Part shown: one piece after another, positions 22,480 through 35,612 of the stretch
Position numbering within the stretch: the stretch's first letter is position 1
How the letters are laid out: the number at the start of each line of letters is the position of its first letter
Assembly (NCBI GenBank): GCA_965153455.1
Contig: OZ234504.1
Location: 12,090,001 to 12,154,000 of the forward strand
DNA length: 64,000 nt
Source of the DNA: Sphagnum compactum
Lineage: Eukaryota > Bryophyta > Sphagnopsida > Sphagnales
Reading direction: 5' to 3'
Position numbers and translations under genes: made by a program
The notes under the pieces: generated by a model
What the model was told of the DNA's origin: nothing
What the model saw: only the letters and a program-made list of their open reading frames with translations
The model's database searches: none

Positions 22480-24305
22480 GCATAAGAGGGAAACAGAAAA
22501 AACACAGAGTGAAATTTGGGAAAACATCAAAATCGGTGCATTTCCGAGTTTCACCATGTATTTTTATCCTTTGTTTTTTACTCACCTTGGCTTTTTGACT
22601 ACACCCTGAGTTTTGGTGACTTTACAAATAACTTTAATGTGTTGGGTGGGTATCAACTCGAGTACCATTCTAGTTAATACTCATTGGTTCTTTTGGAAAG
22701 AACTGAGCTGGTTCTAGATTTCGGTTTAATACCTAACCAATAGTTGTTCAAACTTCAAACAAAAAACTTTCCTTACTAGATGTGGAACTTCTCATCTAGA
22801 TTGGTACACTTTTATGGAACATGCCCATCCATCGTATGCTCATATATTATTCCTAGATGTAATTCAACATCAAGTCAAACTTGAGCCAAAAATTTATTCT
22901 CAATTCCAGCACACCAATGCACAGTCTTTTCCCTATGGGCAAAACCAAAATTAGAACAATAATAAGTGACTTGTCATTGAGTAGCCATCATCTTGCATGA
23001 TACAGGGTGATACAGGGTGAGGTTGTTGGTATTAAGTTCATTTAAAAACTACATAGTCACACAATTGCCAGCTTTATAGATTGGCTGGGAGGTGTGAAGA
23101 AATTATTTGGACATGCAAATTATGATGGGTTTATACTCAATTATCTTGTACTAGGAGAGAAGGAAAATCATAGTATTCAAAATTCAAACATGAAAAAGAG
23201 AGGTAACACCATAGAACAAGTGGGGATAAAGAGCCTTTCCAGAGAAGTATAACACAAAACACTAACATTCACCATTCATCAACAAGGTCATAATGAGATA
23301 TGAAGAAACCCACGCCCCACTCTCCTTCCCTCTTGAAATCTGTCATGAAAAAGGAGATAACCCAAAAGCCAATACAATAGGGATTTCCCATGAAAAGGGA
23401 AGACAATGCCCATGATGAGATTTTGACCTCAAGATGACAAAAGCTCTTAGAATTCAAAGTAACAATGACTATAATTGATTGTTCTGATAGAAAAGGAGGG
23501 TTGTGAAAAAGGCCTTAGGCTCCCAACCAAAAATCATGTCATGTCAAGCTTGACATATTTGTATGCAAGTCACCACATACAATGTGATCTCTATGGCCTT
23601 TTTGTTTCTGCAAAAGGTAAGTACATATTTTGTGATTACTTTGTGTAAAGTGGCTAAGAGTTGACATGTTTTCAAATGCCAACACCTGTATGCACTCTTT
23701 AGGGTTCTCACATTATTTTGTATTGTGTTTCCCAATCTTCACCCATAAATATGAAAAATGGGACAATATAAAGAGGAGATACAACTACCTCGACCAATCA
23801 TTGCCATCCATCATTCCGGAGCAATCATTTTGATGTGAAGTGCTTTTTAGAAGCATTGCATCTTGTGCACATTTGTCAAAGTTATTGAACATCTTTGCCA
23901 AAAATTACTATATTTTCATTCAAAACATGCTACCATATCTAAAAACAATTGATGTTCAACACTTTGCCATATATTCAATTAGTTCAAAGGATAAGGATAG
24001 GCAGGTTCAAATTTAATTTTCCAGAAGTTTGACAATTGATTCCATTGTGAAATGTTTAATTTGTGTTTATTTCTGCAGTGTAAAAATTTGTTGTTTATTT
24101 GTAATAGTGACCCAATGGTTGGGACAACTTAACTTTTTTTAACAAGTTGTGAGTTCAATTCTCAACAATTTCGACAAACATCAATAATTCTTTTTTGTCA
24201 CATTTGACACATGAGCAACTTACCTCCCAAATAGATTACCATCTAGGTCAAACAAAGGATTGTCTCAACATGGTAATTGGTTTTCTTATCTTTCCTGAAT
24301 TAATT
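22480..24305. other. AT-rich intergenic stretch, no supported gene
   Basis: Only short frames without domains occur here. A tiny direct repeat (TGATACAGGG twice) lies near 23000. Confidence 0.4.
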
Positions 24306-24310
24306 TTTTT

Positions 24311-25956
24311 TCTCTCTCTCTCTATCTACTTATATAATATCCTTGGGTGGTCATCCTTTCCATCCATCCGTCCCGTCATCCGTCCTGTCATCCAAGTTCT
24401 TCATCTCGGAAGAAGAAGATGATGGAAGAGGAGGAGGACGACGACTCATGGCGGCGGCAGCAATTTATCCACATGTTCATGTGATCCAATCCTGTAGTTT
24501 ATGAAAAACTCCTGTAGTCTTGCAATTTGCCAAAAGCTACAAACTAATTTTTAAAAACTAAAAATTGTTGAAAAAAAATGAGAAACAAGAGAAGAAATCT
24601 TTTTAAAACAACACAAGAAATTTCAAATTAAAAAAGAAAAAAAAAGTTATTAACAAATATATAAAATGAAACAAAGTTGTCACAAAAAAGAAAAAAACTG
24701 AACAAATATTTTTTTTAAGGGAAAAAGCTAAAAAAAAAAAACAGAAAAACACTTTAACAATTAGAAACTTTTTTAAAACACTTAAAAATAGAAAAAAAAT
24801 GAAAACATATAAAATAAATATATTTAAACATGAAACAAAAAAGGGAAATACAGTAAAATAATCTTAAAAGAAAATTTAAAAATAGATGACAAAAAATAAA
24901 AACCAAAATAGACAGCAAAAGAAAGAGAAAAAAAACCATACTTGAAAAAAAAAAGAGGTTTGTCTTCTTTTTCCAAACTTCAAACCTGTATCTAATCAAA
25001 CAAAAATACAAAAGCTTTTAAAAATGATTTTCATTACAAAACATATTAGAAAAACTAGAATCGTTTTGAAAAAGAAGATAAAAAGAAAATAAATAAATAA
25101 ATAAATGCATAATTTAAAAAAAAATGAAGATAGACAAAAGAAGAATAGAAAAAATTAAAGCATGAAACAAACATAAACAAAAAAAAGTAAAAACTCAAAA
25201 ACTATAAAAAAGGATGGAAACAAATGAAACAAGGAAAGGGAAATACAGTAAAATAATTTTAAAAGAAATTTTTTTACAAAAATGAAGAAACCAAATCAAG
25301 AGTAAAAAATAAGAAAAAATAAAACTTATAATAATGAAGAAAAGCCCTGCTTGAAAAAGAATGAGGTGTGTCTTCTTTCTCCAAACTTCAAACTTGCATC
25401 CAAATAAACAAAAATATAAAAGTGAAAAAGAAACACTTTATTTTTATTATACAAAATAATAATAAAAACAGAAAACACATAAAAATTAAAAAAATTAAAA
25501 AAAAAATTTTCTAGAAAAAACTAACATGAACCAAGTTTAAAGAAACCGGGGGACTTCACAGTGCCCGAAGGTCACTGTCCGTCCGGTCGTCCTCCTTGGG
25601 TTGTATGTTGGGGGCGCTTTAGTGGGTATGTGTAATTTGGGGGAGGGATGATATATCATAGGCTGTGATTGGGTTCAGCAAGTAACTATCGAATAATCAA
25701 TATATTTATTTTTAAGGATTTAGTTTTCACACATGTTCATGAGTTTATTTTTAAAATTTTTTATGTTGCAAGTATGACAAGGTTTGTTGAAATTTTCAGA
25801 AAATTATTTGAACTTAGACTTGCAAATTACACCTTTTTTCAAAAATAAACATTTTGAATTATGTTGTTTTGTTATGTATAGAGTTCGTAATATTGTTAAT
25901 AGAAGAGAAAGTGATGTCATATGTCACAGTGTCCGAAGGTCACGGGTACCCACTAG
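24311..25956 (+). mobile_element. Candidate non-autonomous Helitron
   Basis: The right end has GTGTCCGAAGGTCAC (25929-25943), a short stem-loop, followed 9 nt later by CTAG (25953-25956) and then T. A hairpin just before a CTRR end, with T next, is the standard 3' end of plant Helitrons. The left end TCTATCTACTTATATAATATCC (about 24321 on, after a CT run) resembles the TC-starting, AT-rich 5' ends of plant Helitrons. A second copy of the hairpin (GTGCCCGAAGGTCAC) lies inside at about 25569. No Rep/helicase gene is present. The body is mostly A-rich repeat. The exact left boundary is uncertain because of the CT microsatellite. Confidence 0.45.
24834..25455. repeat. A-rich direct duplication inside the Helitron candidate
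   Basis: About 210-230 bp at 24834-25045 recurs at 25225-25455. Both have GGGAAATACAGTAAAATAAT, then after an A-rich run GCTTGAAAAA or ACTTGAAAAA, GTCTTCTTT(T/C)TCCAAACTTC and AACAAAAATA. The period is about 390 bp. The whole 24560-25540 block is strongly A-rich on the plus strand and has no coding potential. Confidence 0.8.
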
Positions 25957-26282
25957 TATATATATATAAAGTGTGTAAAGTACATGTGTGTCAGGTTGCA
26001 TACCAGGTTCACATGGGCTGTAAATTGTCCTGCAACCCGGGCTGGCAAGTGGGAATTTTTTAAATTTATTCCCAATTCTTTTATAAAATTGTAAGTAATA
26101 TAGAAATACCTTTCCTTCTTTTGGTCTGCATTGTGGCATGCTCTGGTCAGTCCTTGGGTCAATTTGGGGTTTTGGGCCAGTTCCAGATTAGGTTCTTGGT
26201 CAAGTTCCCAGTTAGGAGATTTCAGCTGCTGAATTTTGGTACATTATTGGAACTGGAACCACAAGCCCCAAACTATATTACC

Positions 26283-26600
26283 TTACCCTAGGGTCAGTTT
26301 CCTCATTCAATAATCCTTAAAATAGGGAAACAAATTTTCATGAAAATATGAAGCAATGCTGCAGAAAATTAGCATAATTATCGCAAGCTACAATCTGAAA
26401 TAATCTGAATAATTTCATTCCTGACTCTTGACTCCTCATATGACAATATCATAGTAGAGCATGGAATGATAATAAAATTGAAATTTCTGAAAATGAATTA
26501 GTTTTTTTTGAAAAAAATAATTATTCATTTTATCAATGGGGAAGTTGACCCTTGGCTATGGTTATACAGGTTTTGGGTTTTTTAGATAAATAAGTATTCA
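26283..26600 (+). repeat. Dispersed repeat, copy 1 (second copy at 56978-57300)
   Basis: Shares with 56978-57300, in order and same orientation, ACCCTA(A/G)GGTCAGT, CTCCTCA, AAAATATGAA, ATAATTATCGC, GCTACAAT, GAATAATTTCA, GACAATATCATAGTA and TTTAATTATTCATTT blocks. The copies are diverged and gapped. The family is unknown. Confidence 0.6.
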
Positions 26601-26609
26601 TATTTATTT

Positions 26610-29600
26610 TTTGTATTTTTTGTGTCCGATCGGTATTTAGTTTTTTTGACAAGTTTGTACAAGTATATTGTACTTCTTGGTTAGGTTTTTAGGAACAAGC
26701 TGTTGTTTTGTTTTATTTTCTTCAAAAATAACTTGAAGCAATTGTTAATAATCTATTTTGAAAATTCCCAACAAACAGGAACCAAAGGTTATTTTATTTT
26801 GAAAAATTCCCAAAAAAGAAACAATCCAGAGGTTCTAGTTTCTACGATTTCTGAAAATATTCCCCCAAAAAAGACTTGGACCATACATAATTGTATTCTA
26901 AAAATTAAGTCTCTATCCTTTTGTGGGATAACTTAGAGCAGCTCCATTGGTAGCCAGCAGCAAAATGGTGTACTAAATTGTACTTTGGAAGAAGTACAAC
27001 CATCAAATAGTGTGAAAATGGGTTTTGATCACTTTCTTTTTGGTTTGGTTTTTGTGTTTTATGTCATAAACATGTTTATGAAATACAATTGATAACCCAT
27101 TTTAATGAAATTATAATCATTTAGTCGGTCATTAAAATTTGAAAATTCAATACCGGGCCCATAAGGGTCTTGTGGGTTGTTTGGATGTTACTACCTAATA
27201 GGTAGGTTGATTCATAATCAGTTTTTAAATTATCAATAATCACTAGGTAGGTTATTAATAATCTTATTGATAATTGGGTGGATAATTAGATGTTTTCAAC
27301 ATTGGGGTACCTAGACCATTGTTGCCTGGTTATTACTTTTTTCATAAGGATTGTTCACACATAGGGGTAATGGTGTCAATAACATCAATCTAAACTATAT
27401 CTATTCACAATACACAGGTTTTGGTTGATAAGGAGAGAATGTGGCAATATGACATGGCTCACTATTTTAAGTACTAATATTTGTGTTAACAATTCTTGTT
27501 AAATTATTACAATGTTTTTTGAAATCTACAAAATTCATAGATTTTCTCTATTATGGTTGGCAATAACTTACTAGCATGAAATCACATCCTAAACCACCAA
27601 TTTTTACATTCAGTTCTTAGTTTCTTCATGAGTCTGTCATTAGTTCCTTTATTTGTGAGCATTATGGACACATGTACCATAATATTTGTGCACGTTTGCA
27701 ACATCATGAGCACTTGCATTTGCAACCTTTGCACATCTACAACATTTGTGAGCCTTTGCAACATTTGTTCCTCTCTATAACATCTATGACATCTACATGT
27801 GTTTGTAGCCTTTAGATGTGAGCACCATTGTGCATTTGTTGTGTAAACTCCATGATAAGACATTCACCATTGTTTGAAAAGAAGATGAAAGTTTCAACTT
27901 CATTTGTCATCTTCCCTTTTGAACATCTACATAGGAGCTAGATCATAATGATCAATCAATGACCATTTGCATAAAAGTTAGAACATGAGTCAATCATGAT
28001 TTCACAAAAATGTCAAAAGAATTGCCAATGTGTGGTGAATCAATCCATGATTTCATAGAACTATTGGAAGCAAAGAATTCTCTAAAGTTGAAGAAAAATC
28101 CAAGCAAAACCATTTTTCAATTGTTTATTGAACTTCTATTTCTTCTAGTGAATGCCTATACACACACAATTTTTTTATGGCAATTGATGAATTAAAGTTT
28201 CAAGGTTGTTGTGTATGGTACCACTTATGCCATTGACATGTGCACATTAAGGATAATCACTATATCAAAATCACTCACAATAATGTTGAAAGGTTCCAGC
28301 AAGAAAAATTTGAAAAAAAAAATCATGGGTAGGATGTATAACTTTTTATATCAACTTGTGAGGGACACGACTATCTTTTGTTTATAAAAATGTGCATTTC
28401 TACATTCTTAACAAAATTTTGCACCATTACCATGGACATTTTGCCTATCTATGGTTATATTGTGTTTAAATAGTCCTATGTGTCATAAACATGAAGTTCC
28501 TTGGGGATGTCCTCATACAACAAATCTTCTGGCATATTGAAAACATCCTTCACAACATGACAAATATTTGAAGGTGGGTACAAAAATGAGTGGACCAACT
28601 GGCTACAAAAAAAATCACTTTTTTAGTCCAAAATAAAGGTTTTTTGTGGTTAAAATGAATTACAAAGGTTTTCCATTGGTTCCTTGGGCATTTTTCCATT
28701 TAATCCAAAGCCCATTTAGAGGTCCCTTTTCTTAACACATGTGCACTTGAGAATAATCCAAAAAATGTTTTTTCTAATATTTTATGAACTTTTGAAAGAA
28801 CCCTTAGATTTTTTAACTTGTTTAAAAGTTCATAGGTAAATTCTTACAAATGCCATCATGCAAAATTTTCAAACTTAGTTGTTTTAATATGTTATTTAAC
28901 CAAAATCAAGTCCCTAACCAACACATCATACATGATTGGACCGTTTCAAAGTCCATATAAAAAATTGTTGTCAAGACTATAATCCATAATGTTTGATTTT
29001 GAAAGTCCATATCTTTTGTGTTTTATTTATTATGGAAATTTATAAATGGAATAAATACATATTCAAGTTGGTATCCTTAAATGAAATCCCTATAATTTTT
29101 AAAAAAAAATGTACCTATCAAATATGGTCATTAAAGAATGATAAGCATTTTCCAAAAAATTTCAAAAAGTCCAAAAATTGATCCTCTCATTTTTGCAACC
29201 ACCCTTAACCTTCTTTGACTTCTTAAGTGTATGGTGGTCAATTTATCTACCTTAAAGTTACATAGTGTTGTGGTTCCTTTTCATTAGGAGTTATTTCGTA
29301 TCAATTGTCAACAAGTTCAATTTTGTGAATATATAGGTAGGTGAAAGAATGAATTACTCATGCTTTGCATGAACCATATGAAATGATCCAATCAAAAAGG
29401 CTTGTACCAATGAAATAAATCATCCATCCAATCTACTTACCTATCTAAGCCTATCTACACCCACATACTTATCTTAAGCCTAACTACCTAACTATCTACC
29501 TACTTATTTATCTACCTACCTAACGTATGTTAGGTTGCATATTCTATCCTAGCCTACATTAGGATAATTGCCTACCTTGCCTTAACCTAACTTATCCTAA

Positions 29601-32600
29601 GTAGTTGTCATGATTATATTATTTATTATTATAAAAATTTAAATTATTAAGTATTGCCACATGTATATCATCTAATGGACAATCTTTATCCAAGTCCAAT
29701 GGATAGATTTTTGCCATGTGTATGCATCCTAACTCTGTGTCATATGTGATTACACATTTTAGTTATAAATCCAATTGCAAATAATCATGTTAGATAGGCA
29801 TATGTAACTACACATGTTAGTCATGAAAAGCAATTGCAAATAACCAGGCCATGTTGGATGAATGAAAAGTTGGTGTTAGTTGCATATTGATGTGACTATC
29901 CTTTCGACTGGGTGCTACATATGTTTTTTTACAACTAAAATTCTATTCAACTTGTCCAAGGTAATTTGACACTATAGCAAGTCACATGTGTCATTAATGA
30001 TTAAAATTAGTCGTTAACAAATTTTTGGTAGTGAATGATGAACAAAAAATGACAATAATAAATATCCAAGATCAATTAAAAGATAAAAACAAGAGTAAAA
30101 TAATTTTACTTGTAGTATGTGTCAATAATAGTAAAGTCGAAAGTGAAAAATAATAACAACTAAAAGCGAGCAAGAATAATGACTTGGAGTGAATAACACC
30201 AACAACTAAAAGCAATTGATTTCTGAAAAAACTAAGTTCAACTAAAAGCAACATTAATATTTGTTGACAATAACAATTATAAAAAGTGTGACCTCATAGA
30301 TTTTTTTGAAAAACTAAATTATTAAGTGCGTGCAACAAAACATATGCAAACAAACAATTATAGGAAATATTATATAATGTAAACTCAACTAAAAAAAATG
30401 AAAGGAAGAGTAAAGGAACCTTACATGGAGTCCATGTTGACAACATTAATCAAAAGTGAACAAGAACAACTAAAAGTAATCAACATTGGGAAAAGAAAAA
30501 CTCAACTAATATCAAGTGTAGATGTACAAAAATCCTTCAAGCACAACATTCATAAAAAGGAAAGAAATGAACATCTACAATTAGAAAGAAGGAGAGAATT
30601 GAACATTTGCAAATGGAAAGAAGTGAGTGGAGAGGAATGCAAAGCTTGTAACTAAAAATAATCACCATTGCAACCAAAAGGAGCTGTAAATAATGGTGGT
30701 GTCACTTGTCGTTATAATGATAGCTCCAAACATTTGAACAATGGTAGGGTTTTGGGCAAACAAGCAATTGTAATGATAACTTGGCAACTCTTGAACAATG
30801 GTAGGGTTTTGAACACATAGTTACATTGATAGGGTTGTAGTTGGGTAAAGTATGAATGGAAGTAGGTTAGGTAAATATGGCTTATATGTTCATGTTCATT
30901 TTTGATAATTGGTTAAAATTAAATGATGGTACCTAACATAACTACTACATTTATGTGTGGATAGATTAATAATTGGCTAGGATAGGTATCAATATTAAAT
31001 TTTTTGAAAAAATCAAATTTGCTTCTTATCAGTTTCACTATGAAAGTAAAAGCCATGGTTAGTAATTTAGTTGGTTAATTTTATGGTAATAATAACCACA
31101 TATTATGCATAAGGGTTGGTTTTCAAATACTTACCTTGAGAAGGTCCACTTATTGTAGTAGGGTAGGTTTTAGGGTTTAGTTTCACTAGGAGAAAATATA
31201 ATTTTACAATTGCATTGAATACAACTATTGTTTAGTTCCACATAAGTCAAGTCACAAGTGAAATAGTTACAAAAACCATGAGTTAAAAAATCCAATCAAC
31301 AAGGGGGGCATAAAGTCCACAATCATCACATATTGAGTCCTTACATATAATTTGGAATGAAATTCAATATGAGGCATTCAATTTTTTTTCATTTTAATTA
31401 ATTGACAAGTTCACTATTTTTATTTCAAAAGTCCACAATTAAAAATTGATGCATTTTATTTTAAAACAATTACATACCTATCTTCATAATCGAGTTATTA
31501 TTCTATAACCAATTGCCGATTAACAATTTGATAATTATATTATTCATTATAGATCTCCAAGAAAAGAGTACCTTGCATAAATTAATATCATGACTCCAAA
31601 AGCAAGCCACCATATATTATTTTTGCCCCCACATGCAGCTAAGTTAGTCTTTGACCCTAATGTTAGTAGTGTTAACATGATGCTTAGTGATAACACCAAG
31701 TGTGATTGGAGAAAAAGAGTAACTCCACCCATAATTGGCATGTGGCCTTTGCAATATATTTTTCTCATTCAAGATAACTTGTTTATTGATTTCAAGCCCC
31801 ACTCTTCACCAAAAACATGTTGTGTAGTGTGCCAGTGGAGATACACTAAGGGCATCTTTAGTGACAAAATTGTATCACAAAATTGGAGGAATAATAATAA
31901 TAACATAATACAAAAATTCATTATGACATTGAACTTTTGTGCTGAATATGACACGAGGGAAGGAAGGGTGGTATGAACAAACAATTATTTTTAATCAGCT
32001 AATCACAACAATTAGCCCAGGTGTCAATATTTAAATGATGTCACAATAAAAATATTGTTCAAAATTCATGTTTTATTGGTGGGGAGGTTGAACACTTTAT
32101 CTCTATGTTCAATAGTGATACTAGCCCAAATGAGGGACACTACTGGAGATGCTATAACATCACAAAAATTTTGTTTTTGATATGCATTCTTTTGCCATTG
32201 TAGTTCCGTTTCCCATTTTATATCTCCTTCAAACTGTCTAAAATAATTTTCAAAAGCTGGTCAAAAAAAGGGTATGGTTGAACTTATTTTGAGTTCACTT
32301 TTATTTTGAAGAATGCTTAGAGTTGCACCCACTTCCCCCTTAATCCCACCAAAAGATGATTGATGTCTATTTGGGAAAATTTTCATTGTATCAGAACAAG
32401 ACAAGTAGCATGAAATGGAATGTGTGAAGAAAAAAGCAGGCAAATCTTTATTGCAAGAGAACAAAACAAGAAGGAAAGAGTGGAAAGAAGAAATTGAAAG
32501 GGACCTAAGGTGCAGGCAAGTTAACCCAGCTACTCACAAATCAGATGTTACTGGAGGAAAGGGAGGTTTAAAGCACCAGCATCTACAGTTGTAATTTTTA
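26610..32600. other. Long AT-rich gene desert
   Basis: Six kb with no supportable gene. Frames such as 28010-28195, 30398-30655 and 31590-31976 (128 codons) have AT-driven composition and no domain. Local low-complexity stretches occur: GTGAGC/TTTGCAAC words at 27640-27830 and CTAC/CTAT-rich sequence at 29420-29600. Confidence 0.45.
29420..29600. repeat. Degenerate CTAC/CTAT tetranucleotide-rich tract
   Basis: Repeated CTACCTA, CTATCTA, CTTACCT and CCTAACCTA words run for about 180 bp. It is a decayed simple-sequence repeat. Similar GTAGGTAG runs occur at 62230-62280 in the opposite sense. Confidence 0.6.
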
Positions 32601-32625
32601 TACCATAATGAAAACCCCAAAAGAA

Positions 32626-32697
32626 TTTAAATTGGTTTTAAAGATTATAATTTTCCCTTAGTTTTAAATTGGTTCTAAAGATTATAATTTTCCCTTC
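32626..32697. repeat. Near-identical tandem duplication, period 37 bp
   Basis: Two adjacent copies of TTTAAATTGGTT(T/C)TAAAGATTATAATTTTCCCTT. A single mismatch suggests a recent event. Confidence 0.9.
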
Positions 32698-33057
32698 CAC
32701 TAAGACAAGGTCTGAGAATTCAGAGAGTTCGAGATGAAACATTTCCCAGGTTAAATATAACTTAAGCTGCTAAAATGCTTCACCATGTCCCCACAATTCA
32801 TGCCCAGGCAGGCAAAGTAAAAAAGGGGTAACAAACACAATTAGGAATTGAAATCCTACCTAGTCAATGACATGAGACAACATGCACCCAAGAGGCCCGG
32901 GTTTTTTTCCTTTTAGAGGAGGGGGGAATCAGACTTTTTGAAATTTGGTGTTCTCAATGTGTTCATATGGTTTTAATCATGTTCTCAGCAAGTTCTCAAT
33001 TATCATAACCACACTTATTTAAACTTTAATCACACATTTATTATATCTTTAAACGGT

Positions 33058-33213
33058 AATAGAGACGAGAATTCTATGAGCTGGGGAATGGAAATGGCAA
33101 GAGCTTAATTATGAGGTTGTAGTAAACTATACCCTCTGTAAATCATATAATAGAGACAAAAATTCTATGAGGTTGGTAATGGAAATGGCAAGAGCTTAAT
33201 TATGAGGTTGTAG
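33058..33213. repeat. Tandem duplication, period 91 bp
   Basis: Both copies read AATAGAGAC(G/A)A(G/A)AATTCTATGAG, followed by GGAATGGAAATGGCAAGAGC (or GTAATGG...) and TTAATTATGAGGTTGTAG. The high identity suggests a recent event. It is noncoding. Confidence 0.9.
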
Positions 33214-33949
33214 CCTGTAGGAGCTAGTAGAGAGAGCTATTAGGACCTCTGCTAGGGAGGACACAAGGGAATTACTTGAGGAACAAATCAAGAGCCTCAC
33301 TGAAAATCTGATGGGAACATGGTGGAAACATCCAAATCCCAAGAAGATCTCAAACACCCCCCCCCTTTCAACCCCAAAAGAGAAGAACAGGGACTTCCTG
33401 GGTGCCTGTTGAAGCATCTCATTGGCTGCCTGAAATTTCTTTTCTGTTCATCACCATTTTTGGACTAGGCTAATACGCCTTCCGAAAAGGGTGGGTATCT
33501 ATTAATAATAATGTACAGAAGTAGTAGCTACATAAGTTAAACTAGGTACGGTTTTTCTTCGTTGTTGGGCTGTGTATGAGGGAGAGAGGGCCAAAACGCG
33601 GGGCTTGGCGACGCAGGCCGGCTTTCTAGATCAGCGGCGCGACGTGAGCGCGCTGCTCCTAAGAATGTGGTGTGCTCGCAGCTAGCTTGTGAGTTTTTGG
33701 AATGAAGATGATATTAACAGGACAGCAACCGCTTTTTATTATCAAACACGAGGATGTAGCATGCCTGCAGCCAACAGAGCAAAGCAGACCAAGTTTGCGC
33801 AGCTGCCACCACGCCAGATGCTTTTCTAGTATTCTGCTTCCTCTAATGCTACCAAGTGTAATCAATTCAAAACAAACTGTAGCACACAATATTACTTAGC
33901 CGAAAAGCCAACTAAGTATCAACTGGGTATTTATCTTGCTACTTAATTA

Positions 33950-34410
33950 TGAACGGGACAGAATCAGCTGTTTTTTTGGTGGCGAATTTTCTCCATTGTG
34001 CCAAAAAAAATTTGAGAAAAAAAGAATTTGGTCACCATTTCCTTTATTTTTGAAAAAAATTGCCAAAAAACGAATTAAAAGAATGACCAAAATGCACCAC
34101 AATTACCTACAACATGAGAGCAGAGTTTTTTAAAAAAGATTTTCGTCATTTGGCGAATTCTCCCAGAAAAGAAATTGTAAAAAATCACCATGTTTCTAGA
34201 TATCGTTCAAGCAAGGCAGCCAGGATGATATAAAAGGATTTTAATAAATTTCTACTTTCATAACTGGTGTATAGTCAAATGTGACTAAATCTCCTTGTCG
34301 ATGATTGCCAATGTGACAACATCAAAAAAATTGAGAGAAAAAAAAACACTGACTGCATGGGAGGGTGCTTAAGATTACTCTCCTTTCATATTTTGAATAT
34401 CACCAAATTT
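33950..34410 (+). repeat. Dispersed repeat, copy in inverted orientation at 57780-58040
   Basis: The reverse complement of 57780-58040 shares GGTGGC(G/A)AAT, TTTTTGAAAAAAATT, (A/G)GGGTGCTTAAGATT, TTTCATATTTT(G/T)AATAT and CAAATTTG blocks with this stretch, in the same order. Copy 2 lacks part of the middle. A shorter related piece is at about 16790-16870. This is an interspersed element of unknown type. Confidence 0.45.
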
Positions 34411-34414
34411 GACT

Positions 34415-35600
34415 GAATACTCTCACAGTTTGTAGCAGCGATAAACAGCGTGATCAATACTGCAAGAACATTGACAGATCTACACAGTCACATGATGACT
34501 GCAAAATTAGAGTTAGAGCAATTGGGACAAGTATGTAACTGGATCAAGAGTTGCTGGTCACTAACTAAATATGAAGGATTTTTTCAGAGATGCTAAATAT
34601 TATCAGCCTGGTCATACTGATTGTCCCAGTTTAGGATCAAGAGAATTGGGAAAACGTTGGTTTTTTCAACGTAAATTCGACTCGTTTTGCTTATTTTTTT
34701 GGAAAATTGAGGAAAAAAACCCTGATCTGATCATATACCATTTTTTATTTGTTTTTTTATGAGAGATTTGTAACATTGAAACCTTTCAGTCCCACGCAGG
34801 CAGGCATCCCCCGGATCTTCCTGAGGTTTTCTGTCCAGGCTGTTCCAGCCAACAAAATATGCTCCAGAAGAGACATTGGTGGCAATTTTTTGGCAACTTG
34901 GAGCTTGCAAAATTGGCACTTCCAGTTCTGGGACTAGAGGTCTATTAATGGGAAGCAGCTACAGTCCAGGCGCCCAGGGTGAGTAGACTAGTGTAGTCAC
35001 AGGGTTGGTTTTCTCCCTGCTTGAGCTTCCAACTGGTTTGATCATATCCAGGCTTTGAACTCTCCTTCCACTATAAGGGTTCAACTGGCTTGAAATTTGT
35101 TGATTTTCTTCTTCCAAGCGCATGGTCTCTGGAGCAGCAAAGATTGTTGTTGCATTACTGCAGGAAGCTGCAGCTGCTTCTGTAACTAACTAGTGGATGC
35201 ATTTCCGTGATCAGCTCTTCAGCTCTCTCTCACTGCATTTGTGTCGTGATTTGTAGCCCTCTCAGGAGCTCTGATTCTTCCAGGGGGTACTTTAGTCTCT
35301 TCTCTTCTAGAGCTCCCTTTAGTGCCAGTACTAGACATTGCCGTGATCTCTCAGACCGGAACAATGTCTTACTACGGTTCTAGTAAACTCGCATCCTACA
35401 TTGTGTAGTGCTAATTTTGTTTTCCTGCAGTTGATCTCCCTGCGCTAGAATTTGAAGCTCTCATCAATGTCTGATTTATTTGCAGAGTAGTGACAGCTTC
35501 TCTTTTGCTCTGCCTCAAAACCAGGCACCAGCTAGTTGTATAATTTATATTCCAAGCCGCATTTCTTGTCATCATATTATATATAATATAGTTACATATC
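34415..35600. other. Upstream region of the oxidase gene
   Basis: Presumed promoter and 5' leader, plus one coding-like patch on the minus strand at 34780-34940 (reading QAPSCQKIATNVSSGAYFVG) that I cannot assign. The TA-rich block at 35570-35600 (ATATTATATATAATATAG), close before the first ATG, is a possible core promoter element but is not diagnostic. Confidence 0.35.
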
Positions 35601-35612
35601 TAGATCAGTAAT

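Noticed and set aside
27640-27830. Possible spaced repeat array (TTTGCAAC / GTGAGC words) resembling a CRISPR-like pattern
   Set aside because: Units and spacings are irregular and the context is plant nuclear DNA; low-complexity decay explains it.
31590-31976. 128-codon plus-strand open frame
   Set aside because: Asn/Ile-rich composition from AT-rich DNA, no motif, and an equally open antisense frame.
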